A stretch of DNA of 24,930 nt from B18-G2 sp964432835 (GTDB taxonomy: Archaea; Thermoplasmatota; E2; DHVEG-1; B18-G2): positions 1 to 24,930 of the forward strand of contig CAYSPA010000006.1 in the NCBI GenBank assembly GCA_964432835.1, read 5' to 3'. A model generated the notes under the pieces. The model was not told the DNA's origin, made no database searches, and worked only from the letters and a program-made list of their open reading frames with translations. Position numbers and translations under genes: made by a program. Positions 15,341 through 22,560 of this stretch are shown in pieces (within the stretch, counting starts at the first letter, position 1; each line of letters starts with the position of its first letter).

Positions 15341-16839
15341 AGTATCTTTATCCCATCCGGAAGTTTATCCAGATATTTCCTGAACCCATCGGGCCAGTTT
15401 TCCGGGTCGAGTCCTTTCTGGGCAAGAAAGACGACCATCCATCTCTCCAGCCCTATACCCGTGCAACCACTCCAGAGTTCTCCTTTCTGGGCTTTGATAT
15501 TGAAGGCTCTGACGTACTTGTCGCCGAGTATACTGAGATTCTGGAATTCGAGCCATTTTGAATGCTCTCTATCCCCCCTGTATGGTAGCCACGCCTCAAA
15601 ATCTATGGTTCCCACAACACCCTCTCCGTAGTGCTCACCAGCTTCCGTTATCTTTCCAGCCTGCTGCAGATACCACGGCGTCACCCACGCCATCCGCCAC
15701 TCTATCTCGAATATATCGTTGAAAACGCGCTTGTATCTCTCTATGAGTTTTTTTCTCAGTTCTATCAGTTGCTCGGGTTTTCCTATGTAAACTGGCTCTA
15801 TACGGTGAAACTCGTCAACCCTCTCTATTCCATGTCTTCCTCCCGATTCATATCTTCCGGAGATCGCGGTTCTGTCGAATATCAAAAGAGGTAGAGATTC
15901 ATCGGCTATGGTTCTCCCCCTGAGGGACCAGTATATCACGGGGCACTGCGCGTAGCATATGCCCGCCTTTGGAATGGAAATCATCTTCCTCAATTCCTCT
16001 TTGGGAACCTCTTTTGTTATCTTCACAAGGTCTATGAATCTTTCCCATTCTCTAATATCTCTTGTTTTCGGTTCACATACGTAGTATATCTCGCCGGGCA
16101 TGCCCTCGAGATGACCCGTTCTGAGCCATATCTCAAAGGGGACGATGTGCGATTCTATGACCTCCTGAAAGCCCAGGGGTTTCAGGATTTCCTCGATCGC
16201 TATTCTCTCCATGGCTCTGAGAATCGCGGCCGCCTGGGGGCGATAGAACCACTTTCCCTTTGTTGGACCCTGGACGAGCCATCCCCTTTTCAGCATCTCC
16301 TCGGTCGGGTCTTTGTTCCACACCGGCTCCTTTTCCTCGGATTTCCATATGAGTTTCCAGAACTCCTTTTTTCCCTCGTAGTATTGATTCTCAACCTTTT
16401 CCATGACTCTCTTTATCATCCTGTCAACGTAGTTCTTTCTCAGGAACTCCTCCGATGTATCCTTGAGAATCATCCTCACGTTCTTTCCCTCTATCTCGAG
16501 ATCTGCAAATGGTATTGTAATGGGTTGCAGGGGCTCCTTCTCCAGAGAAAATGTGACCTCGTAGAGATTTACCTCTATCTTCCTCACACCGATTTTGTAA
16601 TTCTTACCCAAATTTTTTGAGAGAACATTTCTGAAATTGAGCAGAACATCGTGGGCTCTTCTCTTTCTACCCGATACGATTTCTATGTTCAGGTTGTTCC
16701 CGAAGATATCCCACCTCTCTATCTTTGCATCAACTCGCTTCTCCGACAATCGCGTGTTAAAATCTTCGATCTCTTTGGATATAACCTCCTCACTTGCGGG
16801 TTTGCTGAGCTTGACGGTTGCGGAAAGACGAAACCTCAT
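15337..16839 (-). CDS. serS: Seryl-tRNA synthetase, methanogenic (type 2) form
   Basis: SerRS charges tRNA-Ser and the tRNA-Sec precursor with serine. This 500-residue protein is the rare type-2 enzyme, not the common form. It has an N-terminal tRNA-binding domain of about 170 residues unlike the usual coiled coil, and a class II core containing ICYAQCPVIYW (motif 2 region). The zinc ligands known from Methanosarcina barkeri are matched here by C299, E348 (in FHRIEPVYIG) and C459 (in LWSGCTGIGLERW, motif 3). The start ATG has a TATA-like box about 28 nt upstream, over the Pcc1 stop. It follows uS15-RecJ-Pcc1 on the same strand and converges on the sulfotransferase gene. It is the strongest taxonomic marker in the window. 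Confidence 0.96.
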   Translation of the reverse strand: MRFRLSATVKLSKPASEEVISKEIEDFNTRLSEKRVDAKIERWDIFGNNLNIEIVSGRKRRAHDVLLNFRNVLSKNLGKNYKIGVRKIEVNLYEVTFSLEKEPLQPITIPFADLEIEGKNVRMILKDTSEEFLRKNYVDRMIKRVMEKVENQYYEGKKEFWKLIWKSEEKEPVWNKDPTEEMLKRGWLVQGPTKGKWFYRPQAAAILRAMERIAIEEILKPLGFQEVIESHIVPFEIWLRTGHLEGMPGEIYYVCEPKTRDIREWERFIDLVKITKEVPKEELRKMISIPKAGICYAQCPVIYWSLRGRTIADESLPLLIFDRTAISGRYESGGRHGIERVDEFHRIEPVYIGKPEQLIELRKKLIERYKRVFNDIFEIEWRMAWVTPWYLQQAGKITEAGEHYGEGVVGTIDFEAWLPYRGDREHSKWLEFQNLSILGDKYVRAFNIKAQKGELWSGCTGIGLERWMVVFLAQKGLDPENWPDGFRKYLDKLPDGIKIL

Positions 16840-16862
16840 ACCCCCACATAAAGCATAGGGAG

Positions 16863-16871
16863 TATATTAAT
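16863..16871 (-). promoter_or_regulatory. TATA-like box of serS
   Basis: The minus-strand ATTAATATA lies about 28 nt before the serS ATG and overlaps the Pcc1 stop codon. It suggests serS has its own leaderless promoter in addition to read-through from the uS15 cluster. Confidence 0.45.
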
Positions 16872-17091
16872 CATTATCCATGACCTTCTCGGCAACCGAT
16901 ACGCATGCGAGATAATCATTAAGGGTGTGCAGTAATGAAGCGGGCGATTCCGATGTCATGCCGGCGATGACCCTGTTTTTATCCAGGCGCGTATCGACGA
17001 ATCTCCCATCATCGATCCTCACGGAATCGTATACAATTCTGGCGGTCTTTTCATCATCATATTCAAGTATGAGCCTGCACCTGATTCGCAT
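16867..17091 (-). CDS. pcc1: KEOPS complex subunit Pcc1
   Basis: Pcc1 is the dimeric subunit of KEOPS, which makes N6-threonylcarbamoyladenosine at position 37 of ANN-decoding tRNAs, together with Kae1, Bud32 and Cgi121. This 74-residue protein begins MRIRCRLILEYDDEKTARIV and has the family end MTSESPASLLHTLNDYLAC. The ATG at 17091 follows GGGGTGAAA and overlaps the end of the DHH gene by 29 nt in another frame. A start seven codons earlier is open but would precede the ribosome binding site. The position directly after uS15 and a RecJ-like gene is a recurrent archaeal neighbourhood and supports the call for such a short protein. Confidence 0.85.
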   Translation of the reverse strand: MRIRCRLILEYDDEKTARIVYDSVRIDDGRFVDTRLDKNRVIAGMTSESPASLLHTLNDYLACVSVAEKVMDND

Positions 17092-18424
17092 TTTCACCCC
17101 ACAAAATGTCATCTATGAAATCCACGAGTTCATCCACAGATACATTTTCAAAGGTTCCGCCCGCCGCTATTTTGTGTCCGCCTCCCGCGCCGGCGAATTT
17201 TTTTGCGGTCTCTCTCATCACATTTCCAAGGTCCAGACCCTTCTCCACGAGTTTTCTGGTTGCTCTGCAGGAGACGTGGATTTTTCCATTTTTCGGGGTG
17301 AACGAAAAGACGGCTTTTCCCTTGCAGTTGAAGTAGTTGGAAACCACGCTACTCATATAGCTTCCATCGGATGCTTTATTTGATATGAAATAGACCAGAT
17401 TCTTTCTCTCTTCCAGCCCCTCCTCCTCGAGTTTCACGAGTTCTTCGAGTATCTTTTCCCTGAATTTCCTGCTGTTCTCTTTAACCGCTTCGAAGTATTT
17501 CTGTGGATTCATACAAAACGCCAGAGAGAGACCGGGTTCTCCGCCTTTGCTACAACCGTCTATAATGTCAGATAATACATCGAGATTTGATGGAAGATAG
17601 TCAGAGATGATCCTCTCCTTGACAACCTCATCCATGATTTCGGGCTCGATATTGTTTTTGAGCAGGGTCAGCACCAGAAAGGAATGAACATCCTTTTTTT
17701 CCTCCTTGTTAAGGTCTCCATACCTCGTATCCCCCGGAATGGATAATCCTTTCAGGAGTTTCTCCACTTCCTCTCTTCTACCTGATAAACCTGGATAAAA
17801 TGGGTCCACGGAATAGACTATCTCATCAACTATGCCATCATTTCCCGCCTTGATGGAGGGTTTGCTCACCGTTATAATTTCCTTCTTTCTCGCCTCTTCG
17901 AATATCTCTCTGTTTTTTCCCTTCCACCCTCCAATGTTCTGTTTATCCCCTATCGCACCCATCAGAGAAAATACGGATAGATCTACATTGTTTTCGTCCA
18001 GAGTTTTCGCAAATAGATATGAAAGACCAGCTCCCGATATCTCGAAGTTTCCATCTATACCGAATAAATTGGAGTTGATCTGGAGTATCGAATCCACGAC
18101 GGGATTTTCATTCTCCGGCTGATGATGATCAAGAATTATGGAATCTGCCCCCATTTCCCTTATCTGCTCTATCTGACCGCTACCGAGATCGGAGAAAATG
18201 ATGATGTCGTTATCTTCCTTTTTCAGTTTCTCAAACTCCTCCTCAAAGGGGTGATTCAGCAGGGAGACATGGAAGTCAAAACCTTTCCTCTCAACCGATT
18301 TCATGAGTATGGCGGCGGAGCATATTCCATCCGTATCGTAATGGGAAACTATTCTAACCCTCGTATCTCTGGGAAAAGAATCGAGCTTTTCCGCCGCCCG
18401 ATGCAGGTAATTTTCTATATTCAT
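17063..18424 (-). CDS. DHH/DHHA1 phosphoesterase, archaeal RecJ-like nuclease
   Basis: This protein of about 453 residues is a DHH-family nuclease of the archaeal RecJ/GAN group, members of which bind the CMG replicative helicase or degrade RNA or ssDNA. Metal-binding motifs are SHYDTDGICSA (about 27-37), FSDLGSG and ILDHHQP, followed by SLMGAIGDKQN. The DHHA1 domain ends in GAGGGHKIAAGG (about 414-425). The Met at 18424 begins MNIENYLHRA. A GTG two codons upstream (18430) overlaps the uS15 stop as GTGA and is equally possible. Translation is probably coupled to uS15. The gene order uS15, RecJ-like, Pcc1 suggests a replication or translation housekeeping role. Whether it acts as exonuclease or CMG scaffold cannot be told from sequence alone. 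Confidence 0.92.
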   Translation of the reverse strand: MNIENYLHRAAEKLDSFPRDTRVRIVSHYDTDGICSAAILMKSVERKGFDFHVSLLNHPFEEEFEKLKKEDNDIIIFSDLGSGQIEQIREMGADSIILDHHQPENENPVVDSILQINSNLFGIDGNFEISGAGLSYLFAKTLDENNVDLSVFSLMGAIGDKQNIGGWKGKNREIFEEARKKEIITVSKPSIKAGNDGIVDEIVYSVDPFYPGLSGRREEVEKLLKGLSIPGDTRYGDLNKEEKKDVHSFLVLTLLKNNIEPEIMDEVVKERIISDYLPSNLDVLSDIIDGCSKGGEPGLSLAFCMNPQKYFEAVKENSRKFREKILEELVKLEEEGLEERKNLVYFISNKASDGSYMSSVVSNYFNCKGKAVFSFTPKNGKIHVSCRATRKLVEKGLDLGNVMRETAKKFAGAGGGHKIAAGGTFENVSVDELVDFIDDILWGENANQVQAHT

Positions 18425-18426
18425 CC

Positions 18427-18882
18427 TCACTTTACCAGAAGTTTTGCGGACTCTAAATTGTATTTCCAGTCCCGTGGAAGTCTCCCTATTCTCTTGTAGT
18501 ATTTCACGAGTCTTCTGATCTTTGACTCCGTCAGTTGGAGATTTCTCTTATTATGATAATCATGCTTATGCTCATCGAGATGCTTCTTTATGGAGAGGGC
18601 GGTCTTTATCAAGCTCATTAAATCCTCGGGTATCTCGGGAGCCAGATCGTTTCTCTCCAGGATTTCAAGAATGCTCATACCGGTTGCCGCCTTAACGCTG
18701 GGTACGGCAAACTGGTCTCTCAGTATCATCCCTATCTGACTCGGCGGGTATCCTTCCTTTGCCAGCTCTATAACTTTTGCCTCCACCTCTCTCGCATTCA
18801 GCGCGCTCCAGTTTGGATGGTTATCTCTGGGTACCTTTTTCGAACCCGACCTTCCCCTTCTTCTCGCATGCATCCTCGCCAT
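18427..18882 (-). CDS. rps15: Small ribosomal subunit protein uS15
   Basis: Archaeal uS15 binds the central domain of 16S rRNA. The 151-residue protein has the archaeal/eukaryal layout. It starts MARMHARRRGRSGSKK, then has the extra N-terminal domain with PPSQIGMILRDQFAVPSVK, and ends with the conserved LTESKIRRLVKYYKRIGRLP. The ATG at 18882 is right because this basic N-terminus is the family standard. The frame is open to 19086, but those residues do not belong. A good TATA box lies at 18921-18930. It leads the uS15-RecJ-Pcc1 cluster, and its stop overlaps a GTG of the next gene. Confidence 0.97.
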   Translation of the reverse strand: MARMHARRRGRSGSKKVPRDNHPNWSALNAREVEAKVIELAKEGYPPSQIGMILRDQFAVPSVKAATGMSILEILERNDLAPEIPEDLMSLIKTALSIKKHLDEHKHDYHNKRNLQLTESKIRRLVKYYKRIGRLPRDWKYNLESAKLLVK

Positions 18883-18920
18883 TTTATCTACCTGGGAATC
18901 CTGCAATACAAATGTATCTA

Positions 18921-18930
18921 TATAAATTTT
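18921..18930 (-). promoter_or_regulatory. TATA box of the uS15 cluster
   Basis: The minus-strand AAAATTTATA (extending to AAAATTTATATAGAT) is one of the best archaeal TATA matches in the window. It lies about 43 nt before the uS15 ATG, giving a short leader that contains AGGTAG before the start. Confidence 0.5.
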
Positions 18931-19071
18931 GGTCTGGATGAGGGGATTCTTATCCGGTTGTAGTGGAAAGTTCTGTGCCCGCATGAGAAATACTTTTGGG
19001 ATATCCCATGCTGGTATGGAGACGATGGAAGATGATCGTTTAAAGAGGCTTAAATACAAGAACGACTCTCG

Positions 19072-19080
19072 ATATTTAAA
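19072..19080 (+). promoter_or_regulatory. TATA-like box of the methyltransferase gene
   Basis: ATATTTAAA is centred about 36 nt before the ATG at 19112. It predicts a leader of some 10 nt with a weak AGGGA just before the start. If correct, the upstream in-frame ATGs are not used. The 229-nt gap between uS15 and this gene holds the two divergent promoters and nothing else that I can support. Confidence 0.4.
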
Positions 19081-19111
19081 GAGCAACCGGATACATCCTT
19101 ACAGGGAAAAG

Positions 19112-19810
19112 ATGTTATTTGAAGAGGTTCGGGATGTGATATATCCAAAATCTGGCTACAAGGGGAAGTACGAGATATCAAGCAGATACTATCATCTGAT
19201 AATGGGTGTTTTTGAAATCAGACCCAACACCGAGGCGCTCGAAATCGCTGACATAAGAGAGGATGAGAAAGTTTTGGATTTGGCTTTTGGAACCGGATGG
19301 CTTCTCAATAAAATCGTGGAAAGGACAAATACGGTCGTGTATGGCATTGATTTCTCAGGGGGTATGTGTAAGGTCAGTATGGAGAATCTCGAGAGAAACG
19401 GTAATCTGGACAGGACTCAGCTCATACTCGGGGATGTACTCTCTATGCCAATAAAGGATAACTCTTTTGATGTTGTCATAGGCAGCTTTATCCTAGATCT
19501 TCTACCGAAGAATCAGATCAAGGTGGCACTTGAAGAAACAAAGAGAGTGCTTAAACCCGGAGGAAGAGCAATTTTTGCTTCGATGACAAAGAAGGGTAGG
19601 GGTTTACTCAGGTCATGGAGATTAATATACGAAATGATGTATCCTCTATGGCCAACAGTTCTTGGATACAGACCGTCCAGCAGACCGATAAGGCTATCTG
19701 AGGAGGTCACAAATGCTGGTTTCAGGATAACGAAGTCGAAGATCACGAGGACAAATTTCTTCCCGTTCCCTGTGGAAATAGTAGTTTGTGAAAAAGAAGT
19801 GGACCCATAA
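19112..19810 (+). CDS. SAM-dependent methyltransferase, class I (UbiE/Methyltransf_11-like)
   Basis: This 232-residue protein has the class I methyltransferase fold. It has a lead-in helix, ISSRYYHLIMGVFE, the SAM-binding motif I VLDLAFGTGW (54-63), the acidic loop YGIDFSGGMCKVS, motif GDVLSMPIKDNSFDVVIGSF and RVLKPGGRAIFAS. The likely substrate is a small molecule, lipid or quinone-like compound, as in UbiE relatives, and it cannot be specified further. The ATG at 19112 suits the TATA box and the usual distance to the YY segment. In-frame ATGs at 19016 and 19025 would add about 30 hydrophilic residues and cannot be excluded. It stands alone, and a TTTTT run follows the stop. Confidence 0.87.
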   Translation: MLFEEVRDVIYPKSGYKGKYEISSRYYHLIMGVFEIRPNTEALEIADIREDEKVLDLAFGTGWLLNKIVERTNTVVYGIDFSGGMCKVSMENLERNGNLDRTQLILGDVLSMPIKDNSFDVVIGSFILDLLPKNQIKVALEETKRVLKPGGRAIFASMTKKGRGLLRSWRLIYEMMYPLWPTVLGYRPSSRPIRLSEEVTNAGFRITKSKITRTNFFPFPVEIVVCEKEVDP

Positions 19811-19870
19811 GATTTTTGTACATACCGACGTTTCTCTCAAGAAAATTAAGAATCCCATCCCATCGATGTA

Positions 19871-19883
19871 AAATTTTATAAAT
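19871..19883 (+). promoter_or_regulatory. TATA box of the KaiC-like gene
   Basis: AAATTTTATAAAT is centred about 31 nt before the ATG at 19908, so the transcript would have a very short leader or none. It shows the ATPase gene is transcribed on its own rather than with the methyltransferase. Confidence 0.5.
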
Positions 19884-19907
19884 CGAATATGCTTATGAAA
19901 TTGATGG

Positions 19908-20966
19908 ATGGGATGCATAGAGAAGATAGGTCTGTTAGCAAAAGTTGGTGGTATTTTCAAGAGAGAAGAACCGATAGATGAGTTCATAGACAGAGTTATA
20001 AAAGAAAGTGAAGGCAATGTGATAGATCTCCCGTCTATGGGAGCACGCGCCGGCATCGCCGAAACACAGGTTTCAGAACTCGAAGAAGGACTGTGTGATG
20101 AATTGAGTTCAGAGGATGAGGAAACCACGGAAGGTCTGATTTCGGGAGCCATCTTTGAACCGGCTTACATGAAAAAGTTCAGAAAAGAGAAAAAAGGGTG
20201 GATTCGGACGGGGATTCGGGGTTTTGATGAACTGATAGATAATGGCATACCCGAAGGTTCAAACATAATAATAGCTGGTGGCCCAGGTAGTGGAAAAACC
20301 CTGTTCTGCTTACACACCATCTACAACTTGGCAGTGAGAGGGAAAGATTGCGTCTATCTATCCATGGAGGAGAGACCAGAGAGATTGAAAGACCACATGC
20401 TTTCATTTGGTTTTAAGATCAAAGAGATAGGTAGAACGGAGCATGAAATCCATCTGAAGGCAAAGGATAATGGCAAGATTTCTCTCAAGAGACTGCAGCC
20501 CATACAGCTGGCAAGGTCAGTGGAAGCTTTGCTCGAAGAGGCGAGCGGCACATTGCCAATAAAGATCGATATGGTTCTGGATTTCATACCGAAGGGTTTC
20601 GACCCTTACATGCTCGTTCTCGATTCCATATCCGCCGTTGAAACCGCTTTCTCGGGAACGAGGAGACAGTACAGGATTTACATAGAGCAGTTGTTTAGAT
20701 ATTTTGAAAGGCTGAATCTCACGACCTTTATCATATCGGAGTCTCTCGATGCTCCAAGGAGATTCTCCGTAACTGGAGTGGAAGAGTTTCTGGCCGATGG
20801 GATAATCGTTTTCTACAACTTTCCCGGTCATGGCGAGAGGGTGAGAGGGATCGAGGTGTACAAGCTGAGGGGAACCTCACACGTGAGAAAGATCGTGCCG
20901 ATGGAGATAACAAACAAAGGCATTGTTGTATATCCCGATGCCCCTCCCCTCAAGATGGTGTATTAG
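19908..20966 (+). CDS. KaiC-like RecA-superfamily ATPase with an acidic N-terminal extension
   Basis: This 352-residue protein has one RecA-fold domain of the archaeal KaiC family. It has GIRGFDELIDNGIPEGS before Walker A GGPGSGKT (124-131), the catalytic glutamates in SMEERPE (E154-E155), Walker B MLVLD (235-239) and the family end RGIEVYKLRGTSH (313-325). Such single-domain proteins act as regulatory or switch ATPases in signalling and archaellum assembly. The archaellum ATPase ArlH is a shorter relative. Unusually, about 95 residues precede the domain. They start MGCIEKIGLLAKVGGIFKRE and then become very acidic (DELSSEDEETTEG), which could be a partner-binding tail. Its 3' end overlaps by 17 nt the end of the convergent surface-protein gene. 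The partner is unknown. Confidence 0.87.
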   Translation: MGCIEKIGLLAKVGGIFKREEPIDEFIDRVIKESEGNVIDLPSMGARAGIAETQVSELEEGLCDELSSEDEETTEGLISGAIFEPAYMKKFRKEKKGWIRTGIRGFDELIDNGIPEGSNIIIAGGPGSGKTLFCLHTIYNLAVRGKDCVYLSMEERPERLKDHMLSFGFKIKEIGRTEHEIHLKAKDNGKISLKRLQPIQLARSVEALLEEASGTLPIKIDMVLDFIPKGFDPYMLVLDSISAVETAFSGTRRQYRIYIEQLFRYFERLNLTTFIISESLDAPRRFSVTGVEEFLADGIIVFYNFPGHGERVRGIEVYKLRGTSHVRKIVPMEITNKGIVVYPDAPPLKMVY

Positions 20967-22560
20967 ACCTTTTTCTTAATTTCTTCCATTTGAATTTGTT
21001 TCTTTCCATTTTTGCCAAAAGTTCACCATACTTATCCATAAGCTCACCATAGGCTTTGGCGTATTCCTGCATGAGTAGATCGTAGGTCGTTCTCGATATT
21101 GTTCCCTTCTTGTAATACTTGATGATGGCTTCCCTCTGCAATCTCCTTATTTCATCGAGTTCTCTTTTCACATCCTCCAGATGCTTCGCGAATATCGTCT
21201 TTTTTGTGCGATAAAAGATTGTACCAACCGCTCCCATTGCTATGAGCATTACCAAAACCATCTTGATATCCAGAGCAGTGGGCGGTCTGTAATTGAGATA
21301 AAAAGTGTGATCGAGATATCCGGTATTATTATATCTATCAACTGCGGTAATGGAGAGGAGTATGTATTTGGTGTCCTTATCGGGAAGATACAGGGCCGTG
21401 TATCTCCCATCACCCGAATGAGTGAAGTTTATCTCTCCCTCGGGCAAAGATGCCCTCACCACCGCATTCGTTACGGGTTCACCGCTGGGGTATGTGACCC
21501 TCACTTCAAACCCCACCTTTTCGGCGAACCCGATGCTGTTCGATTTGGGCTCAAGGATTTCTATTTCAAGAGGTGCACGCTTGATGGAGATATAAGATGA
21601 AGAACCGCCCGCAAAACCCTTTTCCGTATCTATGCTCTCCACCGATAAATACCAGGTACCTTCCTCCGCATCCCAAGGTATCCTTATCTCTCCTCTGTAA
21701 TACCCATCACCGATCTCGGTGAGATTTATCTTCTCCATCGATGGAAGAGTGCATGTTGTTAAAAGACCCTCGATACCCGTGTCTCCACCTGTAACAAGCA
21801 CAGAGATATTGAAGGTGGCTCCTCTCTGGTATACCGCTCCTTTGGGCGGTGACAGAAAAATGACTTTATAGCGAACGATGTTTTCTGGGAGAGAAACGTT
21901 CACAAACACATCTTCATGCACGATGTTTCCGCCGGAATCCACCGTGCTGATCTTCAGCTCCCAGATTCCTTCGGGATCGCCAAATGATATGCTGTAGTTG
22001 TAAACAAAACTTCCATTATCAACATGAAGTGTGGTGAATCTCCTCCACTCTCCGCAGCTGATCGTGAGTTTTGCCGATTTTACAGTATTTCCATAAATAG
22101 ATGTTATTTTACCCGATATGCTCATCTCTTCACCCTTCGTGTAATTTCCCTTGTCCGTGAAAATGCTTATCCTGATATCGGTAACGATGATATTGATATC
22201 ATAGTATGATGTCGTGTTTTTTCCTTCCACCTTCACACGATAGAGATAATGCCCGATTTCATCAAATGGAGCAAAAGTCAGTTTTGCGGTGAATGGGGGC
22301 GTGGCATGTGAAGGTTCCGTAATGCACTCCACTTCCGCAGGTCCATCTATCCACTCTCCTTCAAGAGAGACATTTCCCGTTTCACCGGTTATATTTATCG
22401 TCAGGTTTGTTACCACACATTCCCCAGGTACAGTAAAAAACGTTTTTTCTTCAACAGAAAAGGTCGAGGAGGGAATAGTTTCGCTCCTCGATCCGATAAA
22501 CATATTTATCGACACCAGCGCACATATGAAGACAACGCCTACCGTGAAAAACTTCTTCAA
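20950..22560 (-). CDS. Single-pass surface protein with Ig-like modules and a helical cytoplasmic tail (paralog 2)
   Basis: The family is not recognised by name. From the TTG at 22560 it has 536 residues. A signal peptide KKFFTVGVVFICALVSINMF opens the protein. An extracellular part of four to five beta-rich modules of about 90-100 residues follows, for example FTDKGNYTKGEEMSISGKIT, SFGDPEGIWELKIS and EEGTWYLSVES, with many N-glycosylation sequons. One membrane helix lies near MVLVMLIAMGAVGTIFY (about 435-452). A basic, coiled tail of about 85 residues comes last, with IKYYKKGTISRTTYDLLMQE. TTG is chosen because GGAGGGTGA precedes it and the signal peptide begins there. The frame is open 16 codons further. 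TTG overlaps the stop of the upstream paralog as TTGA. The protein is likely displayed on the cell surface, with the tail facing the cytoplasm. Confidence 0.8.
   Translation of the reverse strand: MKKFFTVGVVFICALVSINMFIGSRSETIPSSTFSVEEKTFFTVPGECVVTNLTINITGETGNVSLEGEWIDGPAEVECITEPSHATPPFTAKLTFAPFDEIGHYLYRVKVEGKNTTSYYDINIIVTDIRISIFTDKGNYTKGEEMSISGKITSIYGNTVKSAKLTISCGEWRRFTTLHVDNGSFVYNYSISFGDPEGIWELKISTVDSGGNIVHEDVFVNVSLPENIVRYKVIFLSPPKGAVYQRGATFNISVLVTGGDTGIEGLLTTCTLPSMEKINLTEIGDGYYRGEIRIPWDAEEGTWYLSVESIDTEKGFAGGSSSYISIKRAPLEIEILEPKSNSIGFAEKVGFEVRVTYPSGEPVTNAVVRASLPEGEINFTHSGDGRYTALYLPDKDTKYILLSITAVDRYNNTGYLDHTFYLNYRPPTALDIKMVLVMLIAMGAVGTIFYRTKKTIFAKHLEDVKRELDEIRRLQREAIIKYYKKGTISRTTYDLLMQEYAKAYGELMDKYGELLAKMERNKFKWKKLRKRSNTPS

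Noticed and set aside
18883..19086. N-terminal extension of uS15 to 19086
   Set aside because: uS15 begins MARMHARR. The extension crosses the uS15 TATA box and the divergent promoter.
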